Source of the DNA: Anaeromicropila herbilytica
GTDB lineage: Bacteria; Bacillota; Clostridia; Lachnospirales; Lachnospiraceae
Direction: 5' to 3'
Assembly: GCF_016591975.1 (NCBI RefSeq)
Contig: NZ_AP024169.1
Location: 3,821,001-3,885,000, forward strand
DNA length: 64,000 nt
In this document: positions 56,715 to 64,000 of the stretch, in pieces
Numbering within the stretch: position 1 is the first letter of the stretch
How the letters are laid out: every line of letters begins with the position of its first letter
Program-made: the position numbers and the translations under genes
Notes under the pieces: model-generated
The model's input: only the letters and a program-made list of their open reading frames with translations
What the model was told of the DNA's origin: nothing
Database searches by the model: none

Positions 56715-58397
56715 TTATTTTTTATTTAAATCTTCCTCAGTAAATACTTCGTTGATTGCAGCTCCAGGTGCTACCATAGGCCATACCTTATCGTCCTCAT
56801 TAATAACACAATCGATAACAATTGGTTTATTGTATGTCAAGGCTTCCTTGAAACACTCTTCAAATTCTTCAATTGTTGTAGCGCGAACACCTTTTGCTCC
56901 TAAAGCATCTGCTAATTTCACGAAATCTACACCATCATTAAGAATCGTATTCGAATATCTCTTTTCATAGAATAACGTCTGCCATTGTCTTACCATTCCA
57001 AGAACATGATTATTTATAACTACTTGAATAATTGGAATATTATATCTTGCTGCTGTTGCAATCTCATTCATATTCATACGGAAACAGCCGTCTCCAGCGA
57101 TATTGATTACGGTTTTATCTTTCCTACCAAGTTTTGCTCCAATGGATGCGCCAAGGCCATATCCCATAGTACCAGCACCACCAGAGGTGATAAAGGTTCT
57201 TGGTTTCGTATATTGATAAAATTGAGAAGCCCACATCTGATGTTGACCTACTTCTGTTGTGATAACTGCATCGCCTTTGGTTAACTCATAGATTTTCTCG
57301 ATAATAGCAGGGCCAGAAAGTATAGTATCTTTATATTTTAATGGGTACTTTTCTTTTGACTCTTGAATCCAATCTAGCCATTCGGTATGGTCTTGTTTTT
57401 CTAGTTTTTCATTAAGTATTTGTAAGATACTCTTTACGTCACCTTTTACACTGGCATATGTTAATATGTTTTTATTAATTTCTGCTGGATCAACGTCAAA
57501 TTGAAGTACTTTTGCATTTGCTGCAAATTTATTAGCATTTCCTGTAACACGATCACTAAATCTTGCGCCAATTGTAATAAGAAGGTCACATTGTGTAACT
57601 CCAAAATTCGATGTTTTTGTTCCATGCATTCCTAACATTCCTGTGTAATAAGGGTGTGTTGCGTCAAATGCACCTTTTGCCATTAAAGTATCTGCAACAG
57701 GTGCTTGCACTTTCTCTACAAATTCTTTTAACTCTTCATAAGCCTCTGAAATAATGGCTCCACCACCAACAAAGATATATGGTTTTTTTGCTTCTCGAAT
57801 TAAATGAAGAGCAGTCTCTATATCTTCATCAGTAATCTGTTCTGTAATTCTCTTAATTGGCTCAATTGATACTGGTGTATACTCAGTTACTGCAGCTGTT
57901 AAATCTTTTGGAATATCAACTAAAACTGGCCCAGGACGTCCTGTACGTGCTATCTTAAATGCTCTTCTTAAAATATCCGCTAACTTAGTGATATCTTTTA
58001 CGATAAAATTATGCTTTGTAATTGGCATCGTTACGCCAGCGATATCAATTTCTTGAAAACTATCTTTACCAAGTAAACTTACTCCTACATTTGCTGTTAT
58101 GGCAACCAAAGGTACTGAATCCATATATGCTGTTGCTATTCCTGTTACAAGATTGGTAGCTCCAGGTCCAGAGGTTGCTAAACATACACCCACCTTTCCT
58201 GTGGCTCTTGCATATCCATCAGCTGCATGGGATGCCCCTTGTTCATGCGATGTTAAAATATGCGTAATCTCATCCTGATGCTTATAAAGTGCGTCATATA
58301 TGTTTAGAATAGAACCACCTGGGTATCCAAATACAGTATCTACACCTTGTTCCTTTAAACATTCTATTACTATTTCAGAACCTGTTAACTCTCTCAT
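56715..58397 (-). CDS. ilvB: Acetolactate synthase, catalytic (large) subunit
   Basis: 560 residues; joins two pyruvates, or pyruvate and 2-oxobutyrate, in valine/leucine/isoleucine synthesis. TPP marks: YPGGSILNIYDAL with SHEQGASHAADGYARATGK (activating Glu), and GDGCFRMNMNEIATAARYNI with the Mg/TPP-binding Asp and VINNHVLGMVRQWQ. GARFSDRVTGN is the FAD-domain block. No ilvN/ilvH regulatory subunit gene is beside it. It starts 75 bp after ilvD; the AAAGGTAGGT site precedes the ATG. Confidence 0.96.
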   Translation of the reverse strand: MRELTGSEIVIECLKEQGVDTVFGYPGGSILNIYDALYKHQDEITHILTSHEQGASHAADGYARATGKVGVCLATSGPGATNLVTGIATAYMDSVPLVAITANVGVSLLGKDSFQEIDIAGVTMPITKHNFIVKDITKLADILRRAFKIARTGRPGPVLVDIPKDLTAAVTEYTPVSIEPIKRITEQITDEDIETALHLIREAKKPYIFVGGGAIISEAYEELKEFVEKVQAPVADTLMAKGAFDATHPYYTGMLGMHGTKTSNFGVTQCDLLITIGARFSDRVTGNANKFAANAKVLQFDVDPAEINKNILTYASVKGDVKSILQILNEKLEKQDHTEWLDWIQESKEKYPLKYKDTILSGPAIIEKIYELTKGDAVITTEVGQHQMWASQFYQYTKPRTFITSGGAGTMGYGLGASIGAKLGRKDKTVINIAGDGCFRMNMNEIATAARYNIPIIQVVINNHVLGMVRQWQTLFYEKRYSNTILNDGVDFVKLADALGAKGVRATTIEEFEECFKEALTYNKPIVIDCVINEDDKVWPMVAPGAAINEVFTEEDLNKK

Positions 58398-58420
58398 ACA
58401 TTACCTACCTTTCTATTCTT

Positions 58421-58445
58421 GCTCCCATCTGTCGCCTTTGGCGAA
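58421..58445 (-). promoter_or_regulatory. Short hairpin motif before ilvB, also found before serA
   Basis: On the minus strand, stem TCGCC/GGCGA with loop AAA, then ACAGATGGGAGC. It shares 20 of 22 bases with the serA motif. Here it is not the ribosome-binding site. Confidence 0.5.
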
Positions 58446-58472
58446 GTATAAATCAGGGGTCTTTTTTTAGAA

Positions 58473-60143
58473 TTAATATTTTGGCACTTCTAAGATTGCA
58501 CCACGGTTGCCTGATGTAACGAGTGCTGCGTAACGAGCCAAGTAACCTGTTAATTTTCTATCTTCTTTTGGCTTCCATGCTTTTCTTCTCTCTTCTAATT
58601 CTTCGTCAGAGATTACAAAGTTTAGTGTATTCGCATTAATATCAATCTGAATGATATCTCCTTCTTGTACTAATGCAATATTTCCACCAACTGCTGCTTC
58701 TGGTGAGACATGACCAATAGAAGCTCCTCTAGATGCTCCACTAAAACGTCCATCTGTTATTAATGCTACGCTTGAACCAAGTCCCATACCCATAATTGCT
58801 GAGGTAGGATTAAGCATTTCTCTCATACCAGGTCCACCCTTTGGTCCTTCATAACGAATAACAACTACATCTCCTGATACAATCTTTCCATCTTTGATTG
58901 CTTTAATTGCGTCTTCCTCGCAGTCGAATACTCTAGCAGGACCTTCATGTTTCATCATCTCTGGTGCTACTGCTGAACGTTTTACAACTGCAGAATCTGG
59001 TGCAAGGTTACCTTTTAATACTGCAATACCACCTATTTCACTATATGGCTGTTCAATTGGACGTATTACTTCTGGATCTATATTCTTACAATCTTTAATA
59101 TTTTCATAAACCGTCTTACCTGTTGCAGTAATTAAGTCTGTATATACTAAATCTTTTTTCATTAGCTCATTCATTACCGCATATACACCGCCGGCTTCAT
59201 TTAAATCTTCCATGTAAGTATGGCCTGCTGGTGCTAAATGACATAGATTAGGAGTTTTTGCACTGATTTCATTTGCTTTATCTAAGTTAAGATCAATTCC
59301 AGCTTCATGAGCAATTGCTGGTAAATGTAACATACTATTCGTACTGCATCCGAGTGCCATATCAACAGTTAGCGCATTTAAAAATGCTTTTTCTGTCATA
59401 ATATCTCTTGGCCTAATGTTCTTTTCTAATAATTCCATTACTTTCATACCAGCTTGCTTTGCAAGTTTTAATCTCTGAGAATATACGGCTGGAATTGTTC
59501 CATTTCCCTTTAAGCCCATTCCTAATACTTCGGTTAAACAGTTCATACTGTTTGCTGTATACATACCAGAACATGAACCACAAGTTGGACATACTTTATT
59601 CTCGTATTCTTCTACATCTTCTTCAGTCATTGTTCCTGCTGCATAAGCTCCAACTGCTTCAAACATACTAGATAGACTAGTCTTGCATCCCTTTACTTTA
59701 CCTGCAAGCATTGGTCCACCACTTACAAATACGGTTGGAATATTAACTCTAGCTGCTGCCATCAATAGCCCAGGTACATTCTTATCACAGTTTGGTACCA
59801 TTACTAAAGCATCAAATTGATGAGCCATTGCCATTGCTTCGGTTGAATCAGCTATTAAATCTCTTGTAACTAAGGAATATTTCATTCCTTGATGTCCCAT
59901 CGCAATACCATCACACACTGCAATTGCTGGAAATACAATAGGGGTTCCACCAGCCATAGCCACTCCCATACGCACAGCTTCTACAATTTTATCAAGATTC
60001 ATATGCCCAGGAACGATCTCATTATAAGAACTTACGATACCTACTAATGGTCTTTCCATCTCTTCTTTTGTTAATCCAAGGGCATTAAATAAGGAACGAT
60101 GTGGTGCTTGTTGCATACCTTTTGTTACTGAATCACTTCTCAT
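58473..60143 (-). CDS. ilvD: Dihydroxy-acid dehydratase
   Basis: 556 residues; Fe-S enzyme making 2-oxo acids in branched-chain amino acid synthesis. Fe-S ligands are visible in VPNCDKNVPGLLM (about residue 122) and CPTCGSCSGMYTANSMNCL (about 193). LGCSTNSMLHLPAIAHEA, GGIAVLKGNLAPD and TDGRFSGASRGASIGHVSPEA complete the family pattern. AAAGGTGG precedes the ATG. Transcribed between leuB and ilvB. Confidence 0.97.
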   Translation of the reverse strand: MRSDSVTKGMQQAPHRSLFNALGLTKEEMERPLVGIVSSYNEIVPGHMNLDKIVEAVRMGVAMAGGTPIVFPAIAVCDGIAMGHQGMKYSLVTRDLIADSTEAMAMAHQFDALVMVPNCDKNVPGLLMAAARVNIPTVFVSGGPMLAGKVKGCKTSLSSMFEAVGAYAAGTMTEEDVEEYENKVCPTCGSCSGMYTANSMNCLTEVLGMGLKGNGTIPAVYSQRLKLAKQAGMKVMELLEKNIRPRDIMTEKAFLNALTVDMALGCSTNSMLHLPAIAHEAGIDLNLDKANEISAKTPNLCHLAPAGHTYMEDLNEAGGVYAVMNELMKKDLVYTDLITATGKTVYENIKDCKNIDPEVIRPIEQPYSEIGGIAVLKGNLAPDSAVVKRSAVAPEMMKHEGPARVFDCEEDAIKAIKDGKIVSGDVVVIRYEGPKGGPGMREMLNPTSAIMGMGLGSSVALITDGRFSGASRGASIGHVSPEAAVGGNIALVQEGDIIQIDINANTLNFVISDEELEERRKAWKPKEDRKLTGYLARYAALVTSGNRGAILEVPKY

Positions 60144-60282
60144 ATCATTACCACCTTTTCTATTTGATTTTCTATTTTTATCTTCGTATTCTATCTACTA
60201 TCTTAGTTGTTGATTAGAGTTTCAAAAGTTTTTCTCAACTTAAACTGTGTATATTGAATAACATTCCTCTCAGTCTGTATTT

Positions 60283-61368
60283 TTATACCAATTCATTCAC
60301 TATTAAATCGCCCATTTCTATTGTTCCAACGAGAGTCTTCCCTTCGGACATGATATCAATGGTACGGTATCCTTTTTGTAACACACTTTTGATTGCTGCT
60401 TCTATCTTATCAGCTTCCACTTCCAGATCAAAAGAATATCTAAGCATCATAGCGACTGAAAGAATGGTTGCAATTGGATTCGCTTTGTTCTGTCCAGCAA
60501 TATCTGGAGCAGATCCATGACTTGGTTCATATAGACCTAACTTGGTATCACCTAGACTTGCAGAAGCTAGCATACCAATAGAACCAGTTACCATACTTGC
60601 TTCATCTGATAATATATCACCAAACATATTCTCAGTCAAAATAACATCAAATTGTTTTGGATCTTTGACTAGTTGCATTGCACAATTATCAACTAGCATA
60701 TCACTTAACTCTACATCTTCATACTCTTTTGCAACTTCTTTCACAACATTTCTCCATAATCTTGAAGAATCAAGAACGTTAGCTTTATCAACACTGCATA
60801 CTTTCTTATTTCTCTTTCTTGCAATCTCAAATGCCCATTTTGCGATTCTTCTTATCTCAACTTCGTCATAAGTTAAGGTATCCGTTGCTTTTCTAATTCC
60901 ATTTTCAGTAGTGGTATGACGTTCTCCAAAATAAAGTCCGCCAGTTAACTCTCTCATTACTACAAAGTCAAATCCACCTTCTATAAGCTCATCCTTTAAT
61001 GGGCATGCTCCTTTTAGTTCATCGAATAGAACTGCTGGGCGGATATTTGCATAGAGATTCAGTCCTTTTCTAATTGCCAACAATCCTGCTTCTGGTCTTA
61101 GATTCGGAGGTAGAGTATACCAATTAGACTGACCAACATTGCCACCTACTGCACCTAAGAGGACAGAATCACTTGCTTTTGCAGTATTTAGTGCTTCCTC
61201 TGTTAGAGGGACTCCAGTTTTATCAATTGAGATTCCACCCATTAGAACTTCTGTATAAGAAAATGAGTGTCCGTGAAGCTCTCCTATTTTATCTAACACC
61301 TTAGTTGCTTCCCTTACTATCTCTGGTCCAATACCGTCTCCTGGAATTAATGCTATCTTATAGTTCAT
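60283..61368 (-). CDS. leuB: 3-Isopropylmalate dehydrogenase
   Basis: 361 residues; NAD-dependent oxidative decarboxylation in leucine synthesis. Marks: IALIPGDGIGPEIV at the N-terminus, VVMRELTGGLYFGER, the NAD/metal block LTENMFGDILSDEASMVTGSIGMLASAS and YEPSHGSAPDIAGQNKANP. First gene after the Leu T-box, probably leading leuB-ilvD-ilvB, although 139 bp separate it from ilvD. GAGAGGATG precedes the ATG. Confidence 0.97.
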   Translation of the reverse strand: MNYKIALIPGDGIGPEIVREATKVLDKIGELHGHSFSYTEVLMGGISIDKTGVPLTEEALNTAKASDSVLLGAVGGNVGQSNWYTLPPNLRPEAGLLAIRKGLNLYANIRPAVLFDELKGACPLKDELIEGGFDFVVMRELTGGLYFGERHTTTENGIRKATDTLTYDEVEIRRIAKWAFEIARKRNKKVCSVDKANVLDSSRLWRNVVKEVAKEYEDVELSDMLVDNCAMQLVKDPKQFDVILTENMFGDILSDEASMVTGSIGMLASASLGDTKLGLYEPSHGSAPDIAGQNKANPIATILSVAMMLRYSFDLEVEADKIEAAIKSVLQKGYRTIDIMSEGKTLVGTIEMGDLIVNELV

Positions 61369-61444
61369 CGTATCATCCTCTCTCTTTCTAGGGTTCTTAT
61401 AATCAATTTTAGTTAAGCAGCCTTTGATTGATCCAAATAAGTAT

Positions 61445-61740
61445 AAAAAAACGCCCTACACAAGCATTGCTTATATAGGGCGAACATTAGTCCGTGTTAC
61501 CACCTAATTTCAGAGATAAATCTCTGCTCTCATTACAATACAGGTAAAGTTCTTCCGATATTGTCTTCCCTATAACGGTGGAAATGTCCGTTGAAGCCTA
61601 CTTAGATTATCTGTTCGGTTCAAAGCTCAAAGGCTACTTCGATACTATCTTCATGAAGATTCTCACCAACCATCTTCTCTCTTGGCTTCGGATTAGTATG
61701 TACTCCTCCTTATCATTGCTTTTACACTGCATTAAGTTAA
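61445..61740 (-). promoter_or_regulatory. T-box riboswitch leader of leuB (tRNA-Leu sensing)
   Basis: The minus strand has AGGTGGTAACACGG (61492-61505), then a terminator CGCCCTATATAAGCAATGC.../TAGGGCG (61452-61482) and a T run. Stem I features (GATGGTTGGTGAGAA) lie upstream. CTT in GAGCTTTG is a possible Leu specifier (inference). It should raise leuB, and probably ilvD-ilvB, when leucyl-tRNA is short. Confidence 0.9.
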
Positions 61741-61744
61741 AGTA

Positions 61745-61773
61745 ATTATAAGCGTTTTTCTTATATATGTCAA
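61745..61773 (-). promoter_or_regulatory. Promoter of the leuB T-box leader
   Basis: TTGACA (61768-61773), 17-bp spacer, TATAAT (61745-61750). Both hexamers are consensus. Confidence 0.88.
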
Positions 61774-61802
61774 TATGTTTTTTACTATTTTTTCTTAATA
61801 AG

Positions 61803-61914
61803 CTAGTGTGAAAGTTTAGTGTATTTCACACTAGCGTCCATGTCTGCGACTTGCTCGCAGACCTAAATTCAACGTGTGAAGCGCCTTTTTTTCACACTAG
61901 CTCAGTAATATGAT
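61803..61914 (-). terminator. Structured block past rubrerythrin, with a terminator
   Basis: CTAGTGTGAAA/TTTCACACTAG hairpin (61803-61833), GTCTGCGA/TCGCAGAC hairpin (61842-61862), and a third TTTCACACTAGC arm at 61890-61902 that can also pair with the first arm. Alternative pairings are possible. It ends the rubrerythrin transcript. Confidence 0.6.
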
Positions 61915-61926
61915 ATTTAACTTTTC

Positions 61927-62541
61927 TTATAGTCCAAGCATTGCTTTATCAGAATATGGAGCATATTCAATTGGTACAAAATATCCTTGATCATATTGGC
62001 AAACAGGACATATCTCTGGTGCTTTGTTTCCCGTAACTATATGCCCACAATTCAAGCACATCCAGATTCCACTTGTATCTGATTGATATAGTTTATTTTC
62101 TTCTAGCATCTTAGCATAGAAACCGAAACGTTCTCCATGCGTCTTCTCAACCTTTGCAATTAATTCAAAACTTGCAGCAATCTGTGCAAATCCTTCTTCT
62201 TTTGCTATTTTTGCAAAGTTAGGATACGCATCTTCAAACTCTTCAAATTCATTGTGCTTTGCTTTATTCAATAAAGATACAATATCATCTGAAATATCTA
62301 CTGGAAAGTTACCATCAATATAGATGTTCTCACCAGCAACTTCCTTTAGGTGATCAAAGAATACTTTTGCATGTGCTCTTTCTTGATTGGCTGTAAACAA
62401 GAACACTTCTTCAACTAAATGCAATTTATTATTTTTCGCAACATTAGCTGCAAACGTATATCTATTTGCTGCTTGACTTTCACCTGCAAATGCTCGAAGT
62501 AGATTCTCTTTTGTTTTGCTTTCTTTTAACGATACTGACAT
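61927..62541 (-). CDS. rbr: Rubrerythrin
   Basis: 204 residues; non-haem di-iron peroxidase that removes hydrogen peroxide in anaerobes. The N-terminal four-helix domain has the ligand motifs AGESQAANRYTF (about residue 19) and ANQERAHAKVFFDHL. The C-terminal rubredoxin-like domain has MCLNCGHIV and CPVCQYDQGYF, four Cys binding iron. AGGAGG precedes the ATG. It sits alone between leuD and the leuB leader; it is a stress gene, not part of leucine synthesis. A PerR-type box was not identified. Confidence 0.96.
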   Translation of the reverse strand: MSVSLKESKTKENLLRAFAGESQAANRYTFAANVAKNNKLHLVEEVFLFTANQERAHAKVFFDHLKEVAGENIYIDGNFPVDISDDIVSLLNKAKHNEFEEFEDAYPNFAKIAKEEGFAQIAASFELIAKVEKTHGERFGFYAKMLEENKLYQSDTSGIWMCLNCGHIVTGNKAPEICPVCQYDQGYFVPIEYAPYSDKAMLGL

Positions 62542-62797
62542 ACGATTCCTCCTATTTCTTCAACATGATTACTTAATAAGCTTCGTATCATATTCATTTC
62601 TAATTTCATTAATCCACATTTTACATGTTTCTCAATTCTTATGAAATTATTCATGCATTCATATGTCGATATGGTTTATTTCATTAATTTACTTTACTCT
62701 AACTTCCTTGATAAAATCTATATTATACTTGATAAATTCTATCGAAACAGTATATTAATTACCATGGTTCTAACTTTGACGAAGTTTGAGTTATGAT

Positions 62798-63051
62798 CTG
62801 GGTAGCAAAAGTCATTCTTAATATAAATTGTGTATATCGATGTATAATTATTAATTTTGGCGTAGTCCGGCTGAAAGCAACGTTTATATTTTGTCAAGAC
62901 TTAAAGCGAAAATAGGAACGTGAGTGAGTATTTTGGCTTGTTTTGAGGCTTGTAAAAAATATGATGCTTGAAGGAAAGGTAGCCAAAATTCATAATTATA
63001 CAGCGATATACACTCAGTAAACTAAAAAATGACTTTTGACACCCTATCCAG
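62798..63051 (+). repeat. Dispersed palindromic element, copy D
   Basis: Full-length. Both outer arms read AAAAGTCATT instead of the AAAAGCCTT of copies A and B. The core (TGTATAATTATTAATTTTGG, GTAGTCCGGC, TGTCAAGACT, AGGAACGTGAGTGAGTATTT) is kept. The right end touches the leuD stop codon. No ORF. Confidence 0.9.
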
Positions 63052-63537
63052 TTATTTATTATTTATATAATTGATTAATCCTTCAGACCTAATAATCTTT
63101 TGCATGAATTCAGGAAATGCCTGCCCTTTGAATTCAGTTCCTTTGGTTTTGTTATAGATCATTCCACTGTCAAAATCGACTTCTACCATGTCGCCTGCTT
63201 CAATTCCTTTTGCAGCTTCTGGACATTCAATAATAGGAAGACCTATGTTAATCGCGTTACGATAAAAGATTCTTGCGAATGTCTCTGCAATAACACAACT
63301 TATTCCTGCAGCTTTAATGGCAATTGGAGCATGCTCTCTTGAAGAACCACATCCAAAATTCTTATTCGCTACCATGATATCTCCAATCTTTACACGGTTA
63401 ACAAATTCTTTATCGATATCCTCCATACATTTTTTTGCTAATTCTTTTGGATCAGAAGAATTAAGATATCTTGCTGGTATAATAACGTCAGTATCTACGT
63501 TGTCTCCATATTTGTGTACTGTTCCGTATGCTTTCAT
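63052..63537 (-). CDS. leuD: 3-Isopropylmalate dehydratase, small subunit
   Basis: 161 residues; with LeuC isomerises 2- to 3-isopropylmalate. Marks: YGDNVDTDVIIPARYLNSSDP at the N-terminus and NFGCGSSREHAPIAIKAAG, then ETFARIFYRNAINIGLP. It starts 12 bp after leuC, so they are an operon. GGAGGAAACG lies before the ATG. Confidence 0.97.
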   Translation of the reverse strand: MKAYGTVHKYGDNVDTDVIIPARYLNSSDPKELAKKCMEDIDKEFVNRVKIGDIMVANKNFGCGSSREHAPIAIKAAGISCVIAETFARIFYRNAINIGLPIIECPEAAKGIEAGDMVEVDFDSGMIYNKTKGTEFKGQAFPEFMQKIIRSEGLINYINNK

Positions 63538-63549
63538 CTTCGTTTCCTC

Positions 63550-64000
63550 CTATAATCCTAAGTCTTCTGGGCTTGATATCTTACCCGTAATAGCACTTGC
63601 AGCTGCCACAGCTGGACTTGCAAGATATACTTCTGACTCTACGTGTCCCATACGTCCAACGAAATTACGGTTGGTTGTTGCTACTGCTCTTTCTCCTGCT
63701 GCTAAGATACCCATATGTCCTCCTAAGCAAGGGCCACAAGTTGGTGTACTTACAACACCACCAGCTTTAATAAAGGTTGCTAGTAAACCTTCTTCCATTG
63801 CTTGAAGATAAATTGTCTGCGTAGCAGGAAATACGATTAATCTCATTCCTTTGTCAATCTTTCTACCTTCTAAGACTTTTGCCGCTATTCTTAAATCACT
63901 GATTCTACCATTCGTGCAAGAACCAATAACGACTTGGTCAATCTTTACTTCACCAGCTTCCTCAACTGGTTTCGTATTCTCAGGTAAATGTGGAAATGCT
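63550..64000 (-). CDS. leuC: 3-Isopropylmalate dehydratase, large subunit (C-terminal part)
   Basis: Gene continues past the right edge; the open frame reaches base 64000, and no start is inside the window. VVIGSCTNGRISDLRIAAK and TCGPCLGGHMGILAAGERAV hold the [4Fe-4S] cysteines of the aconitase superfamily, followed by NRNFVGRMGH. About 150 residues are visible. Upstream member of leuC-leuD. Confidence 0.95.
   Translation of the reverse strand, partial: AFPHLPENTKPVEEAGEVKIDQVVIGSCTNGRISDLRIAAKVLEGRKIDKGMRLIVFPATQTIYLQAMEEGLLATFIKAGGVVSTPTCGPCLGGHMGILAAGERAVATTNRNFVGRMGHVESEVYLASPAVAAASAITGKISSPEDLGL

Noticed and set aside
62542..62797. PerR box upstream of rubrerythrin
   Set aside because: AT-rich sequence gives partial matches only; no convincing palindrome of the PerR type.
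15492..63051. Dispersed repeats as a CRISPR array
   Set aside because: Copies are far apart and palindromic, without regular spacers or cas genes.
63317..63805. 162-residue plus-strand ORF over leuC-leuD
   Set aside because: Antisense shadow spanning two well-supported genes.

Overview
The window comes from an AT-rich, spore-forming-type anaerobic Firmicute, most likely a Lachnospiraceae/Clostridium relative in the Lachnoclostridium (Clostridium) phytofermentans neighbourhood. This is inferred from low GC, T-box leaders, a class III (anaerobic, glycyl-radical) ribonucleotide reductase, type III glutamine synthetase, rubrerythrin, a YtaF-like sporulation membrane protein, strong AGGAGG ribosome-binding sites and the protein style. 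No 16S or other decisive marker is present. Most genes lie on the minus strand. No rRNA, tRNA or CRISPR array was recognised.

Layout. 1-7 kb: 5' part of a subtilisin-like protease, leuS with its own Leu T-box and promoter, a secreted L,D-transpeptidase with Ig-like repeats, and a DedA membrane protein. 7-12 kb: nrdD-nrdG behind a promoter covered by two NrdR boxes 31 bp apart, a TruA-like protein whose catalytic Asp is replaced by Glu, a 220-bp palindrome, and ytaF. 12-19.5 kb: a Ca2+-type P-type ATPase, a small unknown ORF, an IS231-like (IS4 family) element inserted in a dispersed palindromic repeat, and a secreted Ig/fibronectin-III protein. 19.6-23.4 kb: a YolD plus Y-family polymerase cassette with a LexA-like box, then enolase. 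23.5-26.1 kb: an AT-rich island of two unusual genes, a PD-(D/E)XK nuclease-like protein and a pentapeptide-repeat protein with a two-helix ion-channel-like end. 26.3-36 kb: M32 carboxypeptidase, ClC channel, argH, a chemotaxis receptor and glnN. 36-46 kb: glgB with a highly charged tail coupled to mscS, a DUF624 protein, manA, and the serC-serA-DUF1015 set interrupted by a 310-bp palindrome. 46-55.3 kb: a giant 2691-residue protein with 18 DUF11-type repeats and a small DUF11 relative. 55.4-64 kb: an EamA transporter and the branched-chain amino acid genes ilvB, ilvD, leuB (Leu T-box), rubrerythrin, leuD and leuC (partial).

How the genes work together. Leucine/valine/isoleucine synthesis (leuC, leuD, leuB, ilvD, ilvB) and leucine charging (leuS) sit in one window, and two separate T-boxes sense uncharged tRNA-Leu. 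serC-serA make serine. nrdDG make deoxynucleotides without oxygen, under NrdR. The YolD-polymerase pair is a DNA-damage bypass cassette.

The most unusual material is non-coding. At least three families of 220-310 bp near-perfect palindromes lie between genes. One family has four copies, and its outer arms differ from locus to locus while each copy's own two arms still match. The other top candidates for follow-up are the nuclease/channel pair, the giant DUF11 protein without a signal peptide, the Glu-substituted TruA, the GlgB tail, and a short hairpin motif shared by the ilvD-ilvB and serC-serA junctions.
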